Source: Limnofasciculus baicalensis BBK-W-15 (lineage in GTDB: Bacteria; Cyanobacteriota; Cyanobacteriia; Cyanobacteriales; Coleofasciculaceae). Taken from it: a DNA stretch of 42,618 nucleotides. The DNA lies in contig NZ_JAMZMM010000009.1 of assembly GCF_024178385.1 (NCBI RefSeq), positions 1 to 42,618 of the forward strand, in the 5' to 3' direction. Positions 31,391 to 40,225 of this stretch are shown piece after piece. Numbering within the stretch: position 1 is the stretch's first letter; each line of letters begins with the position of its first letter. Under the pieces are notes generated by a model, which saw nothing but the letters and a program-made list of their open reading frames with translations, searched no databases and was not told the DNA's origin. Position numbers and translations under genes: made by a program.

Positions 31391-31534
31391 CTCAATCTGG
31401 CTGTTTTGCCACCATCAGAAGTCGCATCAATTATTGCAGCGGGCGGCTTCGATTCACCTGTGCTGTTCTTTCAGAATCTAATAACTTATGCTTGGTACGC
31501 CAGACGCAATACTATTCCTCGATCTTATGGATAA
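31391..31534 (+). pseudogene. C-terminal remnant of a SAM-dependent methyltransferase
   Basis: The frame reads LNLAVLPPSEVASIIAAGGF, DSPVLFFQNLITYAWYARR and stops soon after. The LPP-x-E-V...aGFdxPxxFFQ pattern with a terminal WYxxR is the usual end of a type-12 class I methyltransferase. The AdoMet-binding body is not present upstream. A dead fragment. Confidence 0.6.
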
Positions 31535-31569
31535 CACGAAAAGGGTTCATTGAACCTCACCAAACTATT

Positions 31570-32850
31570 ATGCAAGCAACCAATCTAAAATTCTTGCCAC
31601 CTGCATTGAGATCGAGAAACTATCGCCTCTTTGTTGCAGGACAGAGTATCTCGCTCATCGGGACATGGATGACTCAAATTGCTACTGTATGGCTGGTTTA
31701 TCACCTCACTAATTCGGCTCTAATGTTGGGAGTAGTTGGATTTACCAGTCAAATTCCCAACTTATTATTGACACCCTTTGGGGGCGTATTTGCCGATCGA
31801 TTCTCGCGTCATCGGATCTTAATCGGTACGCAGATTCTGGCAATGGTGCAATCATTAACCCTCGCGGCCTTAGCTTTATCTGGTGTCATCCAAATTTGGC
31901 AGATCTTAGTATTAAGCTTGTTTCAAGGAATAATTAACGCAATAGATGCACCAGCTCGACAAGTATTTGTCACCGAATTGGTCGATCGCCGCGAAGATTT
32001 AGCTAATGCGATCGCGATTAACTCAACGATGTTTAATGGGGCACGATTAATTGGTCCAGCAATTGGCGGATTACTCATTGCCCAAATTGGTGAAGCTTAC
32101 TGTTTCCTGATTGATGGGGTCAGTTATATTGCCGTAATCGCGGCTTTATTAGCGATGAGATTCAAGCCTAAGCAAATGCCAGTCATGAAAGGTAATCCAA
32201 TCCAAATCATTAAAGAAGGATTTGATTATGCTTTTAGTTCTCCGCCGATTCGCGCCATTTTATTACTATCATCTCTAGTTAGCTTGATGGGGACGCAATA
32301 TGTCGTAATCATGCCAGTTTTTGCAGATAAAATTCTCAATGGTGATGCCCAAACACTCGGAATGTTGATGGCAGCATCAGGTATTGGTGCTTTAGCTGGA
32401 GCTATCTATTTAGTTACTAAAAGAACAGTCATCGGACTAGGTAGGCTAATGATTATCGGTCCAGCAATTTTAGGTATCGGTTTAATTGTTTTTGCTTTGT
32501 CACGTTTTTTACCACTGTCTTTATTAGCAATGTTACCGATCGGCTTGGGTACAATTTTACAAATGGCCGCAGGCAATACAGTTTTACAAACAATTGTAGA
32601 TGATGATAAACGCGGGCGAGTAATGAGCTTGTATACCATGTCATTTTTAGGAATAACTCCCTTCGGTAGTCTTTTAGGCGGAACTTTAGCAGATCGAATC
32701 GGTGCGACTAATACCTTAATTCTTGCTGGTATTGCTTGTATTTTAGCTTCGCTATTCTTCCGCAGGCAATTACGAGCCTTAAAGAAAACTGTTTACAACA
32801 TTTATCAACAAAAAGGGATCGATCTGGGGTCGGAGATCCGGAGGAATTAA
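31570..32850 (+). CDS. MFS transporter (MFS_3/EntS-like exporter)
   Basis: A 426-residue membrane protein with about 12 helices. Start at ATG 31570 (MQATNLKFLPPALRSRNYRLF); the longer frame would read through the methyltransferase remnant. Family marks: FVAGQSISLIGTWMTQIATV near the start, then ADRFSRHRI as the cytoplasmic A-motif, EDLANAIAINSTMFNGARLI and a second A-like motif. This is typical of drug or siderophore exporters driven by proton motive force. The substrate is not identifiable. No adjacent siderophore cluster. Confidence 0.9.
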   Translation: MQATNLKFLPPALRSRNYRLFVAGQSISLIGTWMTQIATVWLVYHLTNSALMLGVVGFTSQIPNLLLTPFGGVFADRFSRHRILIGTQILAMVQSLTLAALALSGVIQIWQILVLSLFQGIINAIDAPARQVFVTELVDRREDLANAIAINSTMFNGARLIGPAIGGLLIAQIGEAYCFLIDGVSYIAVIAALLAMRFKPKQMPVMKGNPIQIIKEGFDYAFSSPPIRAILLLSSLVSLMGTQYVVIMPVFADKILNGDAQTLGMLMAASGIGALAGAIYLVTKRTVIGLGRLMIIGPAILGIGLIVFALSRFLPLSLLAMLPIGLGTILQMAAGNTVLQTIVDDDKRGRVMSLYTMSFLGITPFGSLLGGTLADRIGATNTLILAGIACILASLFFRRQLRALKKTVYNIYQQKGIDLGSEIRRN

Positions 32851-33167
32851 ATTTTGATTGATTTTAATACTATCTTTTTAGGCTGCCTATCGTAGTTAAT
32901 CATTTCCAGCATTCTACCCGATCGCCAAAGCTCAAATATTCAATTTGAGAGATAGTTCCGAGCGAAAAAATATCTTAGAGTATAAGTAGAGATGGTAGTA
33001 GTTCAGGCGATAGCATCAAAAGAAATATAACAACCGCGCTGCAAAGGTGTCAAAGTTTACGGTATACTTCGTTAACGCACCCTACAAGAGCAGCGATCTA
33101 TCTCTCTACCTCACGTTAAGCTAAAAACAGACAACAGAGAGTAAACCTAGGCAAAAGGTTAATATTA
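32851..33167. other. Intergenic region with a possible Uma2 5' stub
   Basis: A short frame at 32992-33030 reads MVVVQAIASKEI and stops; this opening is common in Uma2 proteins. The half repeat taacgcaccctaca occurs near 33074. Nothing else is recognised in these 317 bases. The Uma2 stub is a weak call. Confidence 0.3.
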
Positions 33168-33791
33168 ATGGTTGCGATCGCCCAAAAAACCCTTTCCTTC
33201 GAGGAATTTCTTAACTGGGATGACAAATCCGGTAGGTCATTCGAGCTAGTCAAAGGAGTTGCCATGCCCCTGAGTGAACCCACAGCGAAACATGAGGATG
33301 TCGTGGATGGTTTATGTCGTCTCTTGGTGGAGCATTGCCAATCCTTGAACCTTCCCTACATTCCTCGACAAAGTAAACAAGTAAGATTGAACGCTATCCC
33401 TGGCGAAAGTGAATCAAGTCGTAAAGCTGACATTGTGGTATTTGCGAAGGAAGAATGGGTGAGAATGCGTCAAATTTCTGCCTCTGCTGCTGCTTATATT
33501 CCACCTCCCTTGGCGATCGAAGTTGTTAGTACGAATTGGCGGGATGATTACCGGATCAAATTGAATGAGTATGAAACATTAGGAATCCTGGAGTATTGGA
33601 TTGTTGATTATGCAGGGTTGGGAGGCGTTCAGTATATTGGCTCTCCAAAACAGTCTACGGTAACCGTTAACCGCTTAATCGATGGTGAATATCAGGCACA
33701 GCGATATCAAGGAGAAGCCACTATTGTTTCTCCAACATTTCCTCAGTTAGTATTAACGATAGCTCAAATTGTTGCGATGACAGAAGTTTAG
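33168..33791 (+). CDS. Uma2 (DUF820) family putative endonuclease
   Basis: A 207-residue member of a branch distinct from the gene at 25076: FEEFLNWDDKSGRSFELVKG, SSRKADIVVFAKEEW (the Asp), PLAIEVVSTNWRDDYRIKLN (Glu and Lys) and GILEYWIVDYAG. The PD-(D/E)XK-like fold is complete. It precedes xisH in the same direction but without clear coupling. Confidence 0.88.
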   Translation: MVAIAQKTLSFEEFLNWDDKSGRSFELVKGVAMPLSEPTAKHEDVVDGLCRLLVEHCQSLNLPYIPRQSKQVRLNAIPGESESSRKADIVVFAKEEWVRMRQISASAAAYIPPPLAIEVVSTNWRDDYRIKLNEYETLGILEYWIVDYAGLGGVQYIGSPKQSTVTVNRLIDGEYQAQRYQGEATIVSPTFPQLVLTIAQIVAMTEV

Positions 33792-33839
33792 TGTTTGCAA
33801 CTTAGCAGTCATTCTGATTTTTATCTTATGTCTAACCCT

Positions 33840-34256
33840 ATGCCTGCCAGAGATATTTACCATGACGCAGTAAAATCAGCCCTTATTAAAGACAATTGGG
33901 TAATCGTTGCCGATCCTTATCGCATTCAGTGCCAAGATATTGATTTATCCGCCGATATTGCTGATGCAAGACCAATCGCTGCTGAACGAGAAGGTCATAA
34001 AATTGTTGTTGATATCGAATGTTTTGTAGGACGCTCCTTAATGACCGATTTTCACCTGGCACTAGGCAGATATAAGCTCTATCAAATGCTACTGGAAAAA
34101 ACTGCACCCGAATATGACCTTTACCTAGCTATTGATGACATTACATACATCAATTTTTTCAGGCGTGAGGGGATTGATTTTCTGGTGCGCTCCAGTAAAA
34201 TCAAGATCTTTGTTGTGAAGATAGATGAACAGGAGATTGTGCAATGGATAAGCTAA
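33840..34256 (+). CDS. xisH: XisH, element excision controlling factor
   Basis: A 138-residue protein from ATG 33840 (MPARDIYHDAVKSALIKDNW); another ATG at 33828 is also possible. The family motifs are DLSADIADARPIAAEREGHK, IVVDIECFVG and DFHLALGRYKLY. XisH has a restriction-endonuclease-like fold and was named for control of fdxN element excision in heterocyst formers. It overlaps xisI by 13 bases. No excisable element or recombinase is seen in the window. Confidence 0.92.
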   Translation: MPARDIYHDAVKSALIKDNWVIVADPYRIQCQDIDLSADIADARPIAAEREGHKIVVDIECFVGRSLMTDFHLALGRYKLYQMLLEKTAPEYDLYLAIDDITYINFFRREGIDFLVRSSKIKIFVVKIDEQEIVQWIS

Positions 34257-34606
34257 ATCAGTATCGCCAAATTATCGAAAAAATTCTGTCCGAATATCGA
34301 GATTGGGCGGCAGGTGCGAATCAAATTGGCGTACAGGAATGTGTTTCCTTCGATCGAGAACATGACCATTATTTCTGGTTTCATGTTGGTTGGGATGGCA
34401 AGCGGCGAGATTTTGGAGTGACAGTCTACCTCAAAATTGAGCAAGGAAAAATTTGGATTGAAGAAGATTGGACTAAACAGGGCATCGCCAACGAGTTATT
34501 AGATGCTGGAGTTCCTCCCGAAGACATTGTTCTCGGCTTTCAGCATCCCAGTAAGCGCCCCCTCACTGAATTTGCGATGGCTTCGCCCAACCCAGGCATC
34601 GGATGA
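34244..34606 (+). CDS. xisI: XisI, element excision controlling factor
   Basis: A 120-residue protein starting MDKLNQYRQIIEKILSEY. Motifs FWFHVGWDGKRRDFGVTVYL, GKIWIEEDWTKQGIANEL and PPEDIVLGFQHPSKRP are characteristic of XisI. It usually works with XisH; the pair occurs in many cyanobacteria without the fdxN element, and may be a toxin-antitoxin-like module. Complete. Confidence 0.93.
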   Translation: MDKLNQYRQIIEKILSEYRDWAAGANQIGVQECVSFDREHDHYFWFHVGWDGKRRDFGVTVYLKIEQGKIWIEEDWTKQGIANELLDAGVPPEDIVLGFQHPSKRPLTEFAMASPNPGIG

Positions 34607-35129
34607 GCATTAGTATACGATACAAGTAATGACGCTCACTATTCCCGCGAGCCTGCCAATCAGTATCGAACTCATTTTACTCAACTTACTCTTTAATTTC
34701 ATCAAAACTTTACTATAATTTGTTCATTACTTCACATTTCACCCTTTAATCTCTGTGGAAACTTGGATATACTGAAACAGTGAAGGATTCGATCGTGCAT
34801 GAAAACCCTGATGATCCCTCATCAGTTCTGACTGTTATTTCATTTTAATCTTTGGCAGCAACTAAGGCATTGTAGTTTTTAGCACTGACTGCAAACTGCT
34901 AGGGAGCGGTATTGCCGTGGCATCAATTTCCAGGGCAAATCCTTCAGGTTTTACATTGCTTATTGTTGCTTAAATAGCAGGAGTAATTTACTCCTGTCAG
35001 GGATATTTTTTGTCAAAAATGAAATAACTATCAATTCATATCTACCACAGGGTTTTCTTGACGTAGCATCTATCTGTAGCAGATTTAACCTGCTATCAAT
35101 ACCAACTTCAAGTTTATAAGGGTTCTGAA
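34607..35129. other. Intergenic region, no gene recognised
   Basis: A stretch of 523 bases between xisI and the cistern-like gene. A short hairpin with arms caggagtaa and ttactcctg lies at 34978-34998, which may end a transcript or act in the leader of the next gene. No coding frame with protein-like composition was seen on either strand. Confidence 0.5.
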
Positions 35130-35873
35130 ATGTTGAGCTTTGTTGCTAAATCCTGCCTAGGTATCGCTAGTCTTTCAGCTATTTTCTCTTTTTTCTCTTT
35201 CGTTACTCCCTCTGCCTCTGCCTTGAGTATTAATGGAAATAACGTTGAAAACATCACCTCTGGCGATATTGGACAATCCTTTGCTATTTCTTTTGGTGGT
35301 AATATAAGCGGGAAGGATCAAGCTGGATTATCCTCTGAGGCTATATTGAAACTATCCGGATTTGAAACAGTCACCAAAGTAATTAATGGTATCAATAAGC
35401 AGGTGACTGAAGTGAAGTTTGATATCCTTCTGGGCAATACCTCTGACAAAACTATTGTGTCGAGTAGAACATCTGGCTTTGGATTTGACGTTAGCCAAAC
35501 CCTATTGGGTGCAACAATTACAGGGATTGACTCCAAAACCTCGCCCCTTTTTGCTAAGGCTAATTTGGATAGTAAAATGTTTGAAGGGAATAAGGGAAAT
35601 TCCAGCCTTTGCTTTAGCGATAATACAAATAACTGTAGAGGTGGGCAAAATGGTGGGGTGACAACTGGTAATAAAGGCAGCTTTTCAACTTCCTTTTATT
35701 TAGATTCGTCTGTTAAAAAGATTAACCTGAATAATTTCGGAGTTCGCTATCAGAGTATCGATTTGACTAGTACTACAAAATTTGATGGTCAAAGTGGAAC
35801 GGGTTATCCTCTAAAAGTTGCTCCAAAGGGTAGTAAGAATTGGGAAGATTGTAAGGATTCTCAGTTGTGGTAA
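35130..35873 (+). CDS. Cistern-family-like exported protein without PEP-CTERM anchor
   Basis: A 247-residue secreted protein: signal peptide at 1-31 (AIFSFFSFVTPSASA), then a beta-sandwich with SINGNNVENITSGDIGQSFA, TEVKFDILLGNTS, DDN-type loop and the marker LNNFGVRYQSIDLTS. This matches the cistern family of PEP-CTERM proteins. Yet the C-terminus ends APKGSKNWEDCKDSQLW without the VPEPxxxxG-helix-basic sorting tag, so it would be soluble in the periplasm or outside, or the tail is lost. Cys residues in LCFSDNTNNCRG may form a disulphide. Confidence 0.7.
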   Translation: MLSFVAKSCLGIASLSAIFSFFSFVTPSASALSINGNNVENITSGDIGQSFAISFGGNISGKDQAGLSSEAILKLSGFETVTKVINGINKQVTEVKFDILLGNTSDKTIVSSRTSGFGFDVSQTLLGATITGIDSKTSPLFAKANLDSKMFEGNKGNSSLCFSDNTNNCRGGQNGGVTTGNKGSFSTSFYLDSSVKKINLNNFGVRYQSIDLTSTTKFDGQSGTGYPLKVAPKGSKNWEDCKDSQLW

Positions 35874-36085
35874 TTTAACAAATAACAAATAACCAACAAC
35901 AAAAGCATGAAAAATCGGTGAAGCTGAGACAGTCTTGCGAAAAGGTAAATCTTTGTTAAGATGAAAGGAGGAATTTAAGGGAGTCTGATAGAACTCAAAT
36001 AGATTACAGGGTATCCTCTGGCAAAAATAAATCTACCGGGTTCAATTCAGTATTTCCTTTAAAAAAGTAAATACCATAAAAAAAT
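35874..36085. promoter_or_regulatory. Leader region of GspE/PilB-type gene
   Basis: Starts with a short array (aacaaataacaaataaccaacaac), followed by an A+T-rich leader of about 180 bases. An aaaggagg sequence near 35962 is too far from the next start to serve it. No clear promoter can be named. Confidence 0.35.
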
Positions 36086-37723
36086 ATGCAGACTTTACCA
36101 GCTATTTTGACTCCTTGGCAGCGCCTGAAGAATAGAGAAATAAGTTATGAAGAAGCACTGAGGATGTTGGTAGACGATCGGGGGAACATTAATCTAGAAT
36201 TACTTGATGCCGAAGTACATAGTCGCTTCTTTCGACAAGTGCCCAATCGTAGTGCTTTGCCTCCAGTCATTCCTCTATTACTTTGGCGTGGTTGTTACTG
36301 CTTGGGGAGTCCAGTTAGTCTTAAAGAAGAAGATATCCAAAATTTGAGCGATCGCACTCTCACTGAGATTAACATTATTCCCATTTCTGAGAAGAGTTAT
36401 CGCGCTTGGCATCTCAGCCAAACCTTTAATGGCAATAGTATCACATCTGCTACCCCAATTAATCCCCTGACGGGAAAGACGGAACAAGAAGATATCAATG
36501 AAGTTACCGAATTATATCTTAAGAAAGCCAACGACCAAATTAGTCGAATTAAAACTATTATGTCCGGTGCGCTGCGGAATCGTGCTAGCGATATTCACTT
36601 AGAACCCACACCGGAAGGTTTAAAAGTTCGCTATCGAATTGATGGTATTCTCCGAGATATTACTACTTTATCACCAGATCTGAGTCGCCCCTGTGTAGTT
36701 GCTCTTAAAGTTATGTCCAATATGGATATTGCTGAAAGTCGCCGCCCCCAAGATGGGAGAATTGGCGAAAATTATACTTCTGGAGAGGAGACAGATTTGG
36801 GGTTGGATATGCGAGTCAGTACTCTCCCTTGTATGGGTGGCGAGAAAGTAGTAATTCGGTTATTGCCCCGCCGCAACCCATTTTCTGGGATGGAAGAGTT
36901 GGGATTTTCTCCTAATAAGTTGAATATCTACAAAGGTTGGTTAAAGGAACCTCAAGGAATGGTAATTCTCACTGGTCCAACGGGTTCTGGTAAAACTAGT
37001 ACTCTGTACAATTCTTTGCAGGCGATCGCAACTGAAAATGTTAATGTGGTCACAGTAGAAGATCCGGTAGAATATGTGTTACCTCGGATTACCCAAACCC
37101 AGGTAAATGAAATGGCGGGGATGACTTTTGCCGCCGGATTGAGAGCAATTTTACGGCAAGATCCAGATATTATTATGGTAGGAGAAATTCGGGATAGTGA
37201 AACAGCAGAAACCGCAATTCGTGCGGCACTAACTGGACATTTAGTCTTAACTACTCTACATACTAATGATGCGGTAAGTGCGATTCCACGTCTGAAAGAT
37301 ATTGGTCACGATCCCGGTTTAGTTAGTGATGCTTTATTGGGAATAGTCGGACAACGTTTAGTCCGGAAAATTTGCCCTCATTGTGCTGAACCATATAAGC
37401 CAACAGATGGAGATTTGAAGAAGTTAGGGTTATTGAGGGAAGAAGCCAATCCGAAGGCTTGGCGTTGTGGGAAAGGTTGTGCGAAGTGTTTTAATTCTGG
37501 TTATTTGGGAAGAGAAGCGATTGTGGAATTGCTGAATATTGATGATACAGTGCGGCAGCTTATTTATGAAGGGACGATGACTCAGTTACACCAATATTTA
37601 GGTGAAATTAAGTTTCATTCATTTCGGATGGCGGCGATTGAGAAGGTGACAACTGGGGTGACAACTATACAGGAAGTTTTGCGGGTTTTGCCTCATAGTG
37701 CTTTGTATCGGAAGTATGGGTAG
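36086..37723 (+). CDS. GspE/PilB-type secretion or pilus assembly ATPase
   Basis: A 545-residue AAA-type ATPase. Residues 1-130 form a shortened N-terminal part unlike the long N1 domain of canonical PilB. Residues 150-270 contain the N2 domain (RASDIHLEPTPEGLKVRYRI). Core motifs: Walker A GPTGSGKTST (297-306), Asp box VEDPVEY, Walker B DIIMVGEIRD (361-370), His box TGHLVLTTLHTNDA. A zinc module uses C430, C433, C465, C468 as expected for GspE/PilB. It powers type IV pilus extension or a type II-like export. No pilC or pilT is adjacent, so it is a paralogue or isolated copy. Confidence 0.9.
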   Translation: MQTLPAILTPWQRLKNREISYEEALRMLVDDRGNINLELLDAEVHSRFFRQVPNRSALPPVIPLLLWRGCYCLGSPVSLKEEDIQNLSDRTLTEINIIPISEKSYRAWHLSQTFNGNSITSATPINPLTGKTEQEDINEVTELYLKKANDQISRIKTIMSGALRNRASDIHLEPTPEGLKVRYRIDGILRDITTLSPDLSRPCVVALKVMSNMDIAESRRPQDGRIGENYTSGEETDLGLDMRVSTLPCMGGEKVVIRLLPRRNPFSGMEELGFSPNKLNIYKGWLKEPQGMVILTGPTGSGKTSTLYNSLQAIATENVNVVTVEDPVEYVLPRITQTQVNEMAGMTFAAGLRAILRQDPDIIMVGEIRDSETAETAIRAALTGHLVLTTLHTNDAVSAIPRLKDIGHDPGLVSDALLGIVGQRLVRKICPHCAEPYKPTDGDLKKLGLLREEANPKAWRCGKGCAKCFNSGYLGREAIVELLNIDDTVRQLIYEGTMTQLHQYLGEIKFHSFRMAAIEKVTTGVTTIQEVLRVLPHSALYRKYG

Positions 37724-37770
37724 TGGGGAGTGGGGTGTTGGGATATAAGCATGGAACAACCCCTCCCCTA

Positions 37771-37810
37771 AGAGGAGAGGGGAGTAAGATTTCTGGCTCC
37801 CCTCTCCTCT
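37771..37810 (+). terminator. Strong G+C-rich hairpin
   Basis: Perfect 14-bp arms agaggagaggggag (37771-37784) and ctcccctctcctct (37797-37810) with a 12-base loop, 47 bases past the stop of the ATPase gene. Likely a transcription terminator or a dispersed repeat of the same shape. Confidence 0.7.
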
Positions 37811-37848
37811 ATCCACTGGGGAGTGTTAAAGAATCAGCCTTCTAAATC

Positions 37849-37949
37849 AGGAGTTACGCATAAGTCGTCAGAAACTCGGTTTCTTCCTCAACCTTAATCG
37901 TCTAAACCCACGATTTTCTGTAGAAACCGGGTTTGTTTGCGTAACTCCT
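37849..37949. mobile_element. MITE-like element with AGGAGTTACGCA ends
   Basis: Twelve-base perfect terminal inverted repeats, aggagttacgca (37849-37860) and tgcgtaactcct (37938-37949), enclose 77 bases with an inner AAACTCGGTTTCTT and GAAACCGGGTTTG inverted pair. It has no coding capacity. A related element with AGGACTTACGCA ends lies at 39961. Confidence 0.75.
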
Positions 37950-38452
37950 ATAAATATTACTCCAGACGCTAATTCAGTATTTTTACTCACAAGTCAATCC
38001 CGGATCGCAGAAACTTTATCAAAATAAATGGTGATTCCATCAATAAAATTACCGAAAACTTACAGAAATTTGACAGAAAATCAACATATTAGTTAAAACA
38101 CACAATCTTATTTCATGCAATCTTTATCCGGAATACCTGAGTCATTGTCCTCAAAGAATTAAGCCAAATGGCGTAGGCAATATCAGCAAGAATACTGATG
38201 AAAAACTTTGAAAAAAAAAATACATTATTGATATGTGAGCGAAACATTATCTTTTCAATAAAAGAAGATGTTTTATTTGACAACAAGTTCGGTACTATTC
38301 CTTATATATCAAGGGTGACAAACCTTTTTACAAGGTTTTCTGTTAGCAAGATCTACTAGGTTGATTAATCGTCTAAAACCATAAAGTTCTGCTGAACTGA
38401 TCGTGGTGTGGGCAAATGTCTGTCAATTACATTAAGGAATTAAACTATAACT
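37950..38452. other. Intergenic region upstream of the CHAP gene
   Basis: About 500 A+T-rich bases with no recognisable gene. It must hold the promoter of the CHAP-domain gene. I could not identify operator-like symmetry. Confidence 0.5.
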
Positions 38453-39355
38453 ATGAAGGCAACTATCAAACGTTTAACATCTGCGATCGCAGCCACTTCA
38501 ATCCTTACATTCAGCGCCTTGGGTGTAAAAGTTGAAAATGCCAGTATTCAGCCACTACAAGCAGTTGCTCAAACAGTTTCTTGTAACACAATTCGCCCAG
38601 TTAGTACCTTTTTTGCAACAGCCGCATCATCGGGTGTTAATATTCGTTCTGGTCCTTCATTAACTGCTTCTATTGTTGGTCGGTTAGCCCCCAATGAACG
38701 CCGAGATTTTGATGCCTGGACTTATGGTGATATAGTTAACGATCTTTGGCTAAATCGTCCCGATGCGCGGTGGTATCGACTCAAGGGTACAAATTACTGG
38801 GTTGCTAGTGGTGTCGTGTATGGAAATCCAAATCCTGCACCTCCAACATTGTGTTCCAATAGTGGCAACTTTTTCCGAAACCCAGAAGCATTTTTCCAAT
38901 GGGCTAACGGACAAAGAGGTATTCGTCGATTAGATAGAAATGACTTACAAGGTCAATGTGTTACTTTGATCGCCCGCTATGTCCAAGAAGTCTTTATGGC
39001 TTCTAACGAACGAACTATTTCGCGGGCTTACAATCACGGTTATGGCACGGCTGGGACACTTGCAAATAATGCACCTTTCAATCAATATTTCGGTTCTTAT
39101 ATCAGACCTTCTGCTACCTCAGATTTACCCAGACGTGGTGCTGTAATTTCTTTCCCAGGTCCAGATACCAGATACGGACATGTAGGAATAGTCATGGAAG
39201 TGCAACGACTCTCCAATGGACAGCGACAAGTGAAGATATTGGAATCTAACTGGGACAATAAAGCTGAAAATAGCACTGTAAGAATCAGCGGTTGGATCAA
39301 CATTCCTAGCTCTAATAGCTATGGCGGAACCAATGGCTGGACTAATCCTCGATAA
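38453..39355 (+). CDS. Secreted SH3 and CHAP domain peptidoglycan amidase/peptidase
   Basis: A 300-residue exported protein. Signal peptide residues about 1-40 (AIAATSILTFSALGV). Residues about 55-125 are a bacterial SH3 domain (SGVNIRSGPSLTASIVGRLA...RWYRLKG). Residues about 145-290 are a CHAP domain with catalytic Cys in DLQGQCVTLIARY (C169), His in RYGHVGIVMEV (H243) and the acidic/Asn region ILESNWD. It probably cleaves peptide stems or cross-links in the cell wall. The pattern LGCQ-type Cys at 44 and 134 may pair. Complete. Confidence 0.9.
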   Translation: MKATIKRLTSAIAATSILTFSALGVKVENASIQPLQAVAQTVSCNTIRPVSTFFATAASSGVNIRSGPSLTASIVGRLAPNERRDFDAWTYGDIVNDLWLNRPDARWYRLKGTNYWVASGVVYGNPNPAPPTLCSNSGNFFRNPEAFFQWANGQRGIRRLDRNDLQGQCVTLIARYVQEVFMASNERTISRAYNHGYGTAGTLANNAPFNQYFGSYIRPSATSDLPRRGAVISFPGPDTRYGHVGIVMEVQRLSNGQRQVKILESNWDNKAENSTVRISGWINIPSSNSYGGTNGWTNPR

Positions 39356-39373
39356 ATCTATTATCTTACAGTC

Positions 39374-39406
39374 AGAAGTCGGGTTTCTTCAAGAAACCCG
39401 ACTTCT
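39374..39406 (+). terminator. Long perfect palindrome (AGAAGTCGGGTTTCTT)
   Basis: Two 16-base complementary arms, 39374-39389 and 39391-39406, separated by a single base, 18 bases past the stop of the CHAP gene. It can end transcription as an RNA hairpin. The GTCGGGTTTCTT palindrome is a common dispersed repeat in filamentous cyanobacteria. Confidence 0.75.
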
Positions 39407-39463
39407 CAACCCCTGCTAGTGAAGCCGATCGCTTTATAAACAATATAATATCAAGGTAACACC

Positions 39464-39868
39464 ATGCTAAAATTTTTCTATCTAACTCTTTTTGTATCTA
39501 TCACCTTAATTTCCCACACCCAGAAACCCAGTTTCGCCAATAAACCTGACTTACCACACCCTCCTATAAGCGCACAACTCTCCAGAACTTCACCAGAGCA
39601 ACTTATCTCAAATTCTGACACCGATACGCCAGCCTGCTACATTGAAACACCAGATGGTAGTACTGTAGATCTCAGTAATATTTGTGGAAAACAACCTGAA
39701 AACCCAGCGGTTCAACCTACTAATAATTGTGTCCAAATTACCGATCCACAACGTAGAGCATTAATTGCTGAATCCTGCAGTAATGATGGTAATTGTTTAG
39801 CCAATTTGGGATGCCAACAGCCACCACCACCAATGTATTTGCCTAAAGATGGCTCTACACCGGGGTAG
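39464..39868 (+). CDS. Small secreted Cys-containing protein (134 aa)
   Basis: Signal peptide MLKFFYLTLFVSITLIS, then a Pro/Ser-rich region and a short module CYIETPDGSTVDLSNICG, a pattern (CYxxTxxGxxxdLxxiCG) common in small exported cyanobacterial proteins. A second Cys group follows (CVQITDPQRRALIAESC, NCLANLGC). Ends with a Pro-rich tail. Function not known. It follows the secreted CHAP protein, so both may be produced together. Confidence 0.65.
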   Translation: MLKFFYLTLFVSITLISHTQKPSFANKPDLPHPPISAQLSRTSPEQLISNSDTDTPACYIETPDGSTVDLSNICGKQPENPAVQPTNNCVQITDPQRRALIAESCSNDGNCLANLGCQQPPPPMYLPKDGSTPG

Positions 39869-39960
39869 TCTGAGAGAGATTATTATTTTAATAATACTTC
39901 TGTCTTTCCCTAGAAAGGTCGTTATAGACGTTAATTCCCTATAAATTATGTTAAAATATT

Positions 39961-40051
39961 TAGGACTTACGCAGTTATGCTATCAGTAGGGTGCGTTATG
40001 TAACGCACCCTACTATATATGGAGTTTAGTGACAGATTTTGCGTAAGTCCT
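39961..40051. mobile_element. MITE-like element with AGGACTTACGCA ends
   Basis: Perfect 12-base terminal inverted repeats aggacttacgca (39961-39972) and tgcgtaagtcct (40040-40051). Inside, gtagggtgcgtta and taacgcaccctac form a second hairpin. No coding capacity. The ends differ by one base from the element at 37849. The unmatched bases from 39869 to 40225 contain no gene. Confidence 0.8.
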
Positions 40052-40225
40052 GATTCCGTGACGAATAATCTCCGTTTTATCCTTGATACAAGTGTCATTG
40101 TAAGTGAGTATAGTTACTATAACTAGTAGCCATCAACTCGTACAGAAAAAAAATACGATGCCTCTGGCGGGTGAAGGCATCGCACTCCTCTCACCCAATC
40201 TTACCTATCAAGACAAAAACAACCC

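Noticed and set aside
31492-31569. Upstream extension of the MFS gene
   Set aside because: These codons lie over the methyltransferase remnant and are not transporter-like; ATG 31570 fits the family start.
33840-34606. XisHI as proof of a heterocyst-forming organism with an fdxN element
   Set aside because: The pair is widespread in cyanobacteria without that element, and no element ends or recombinase are seen.
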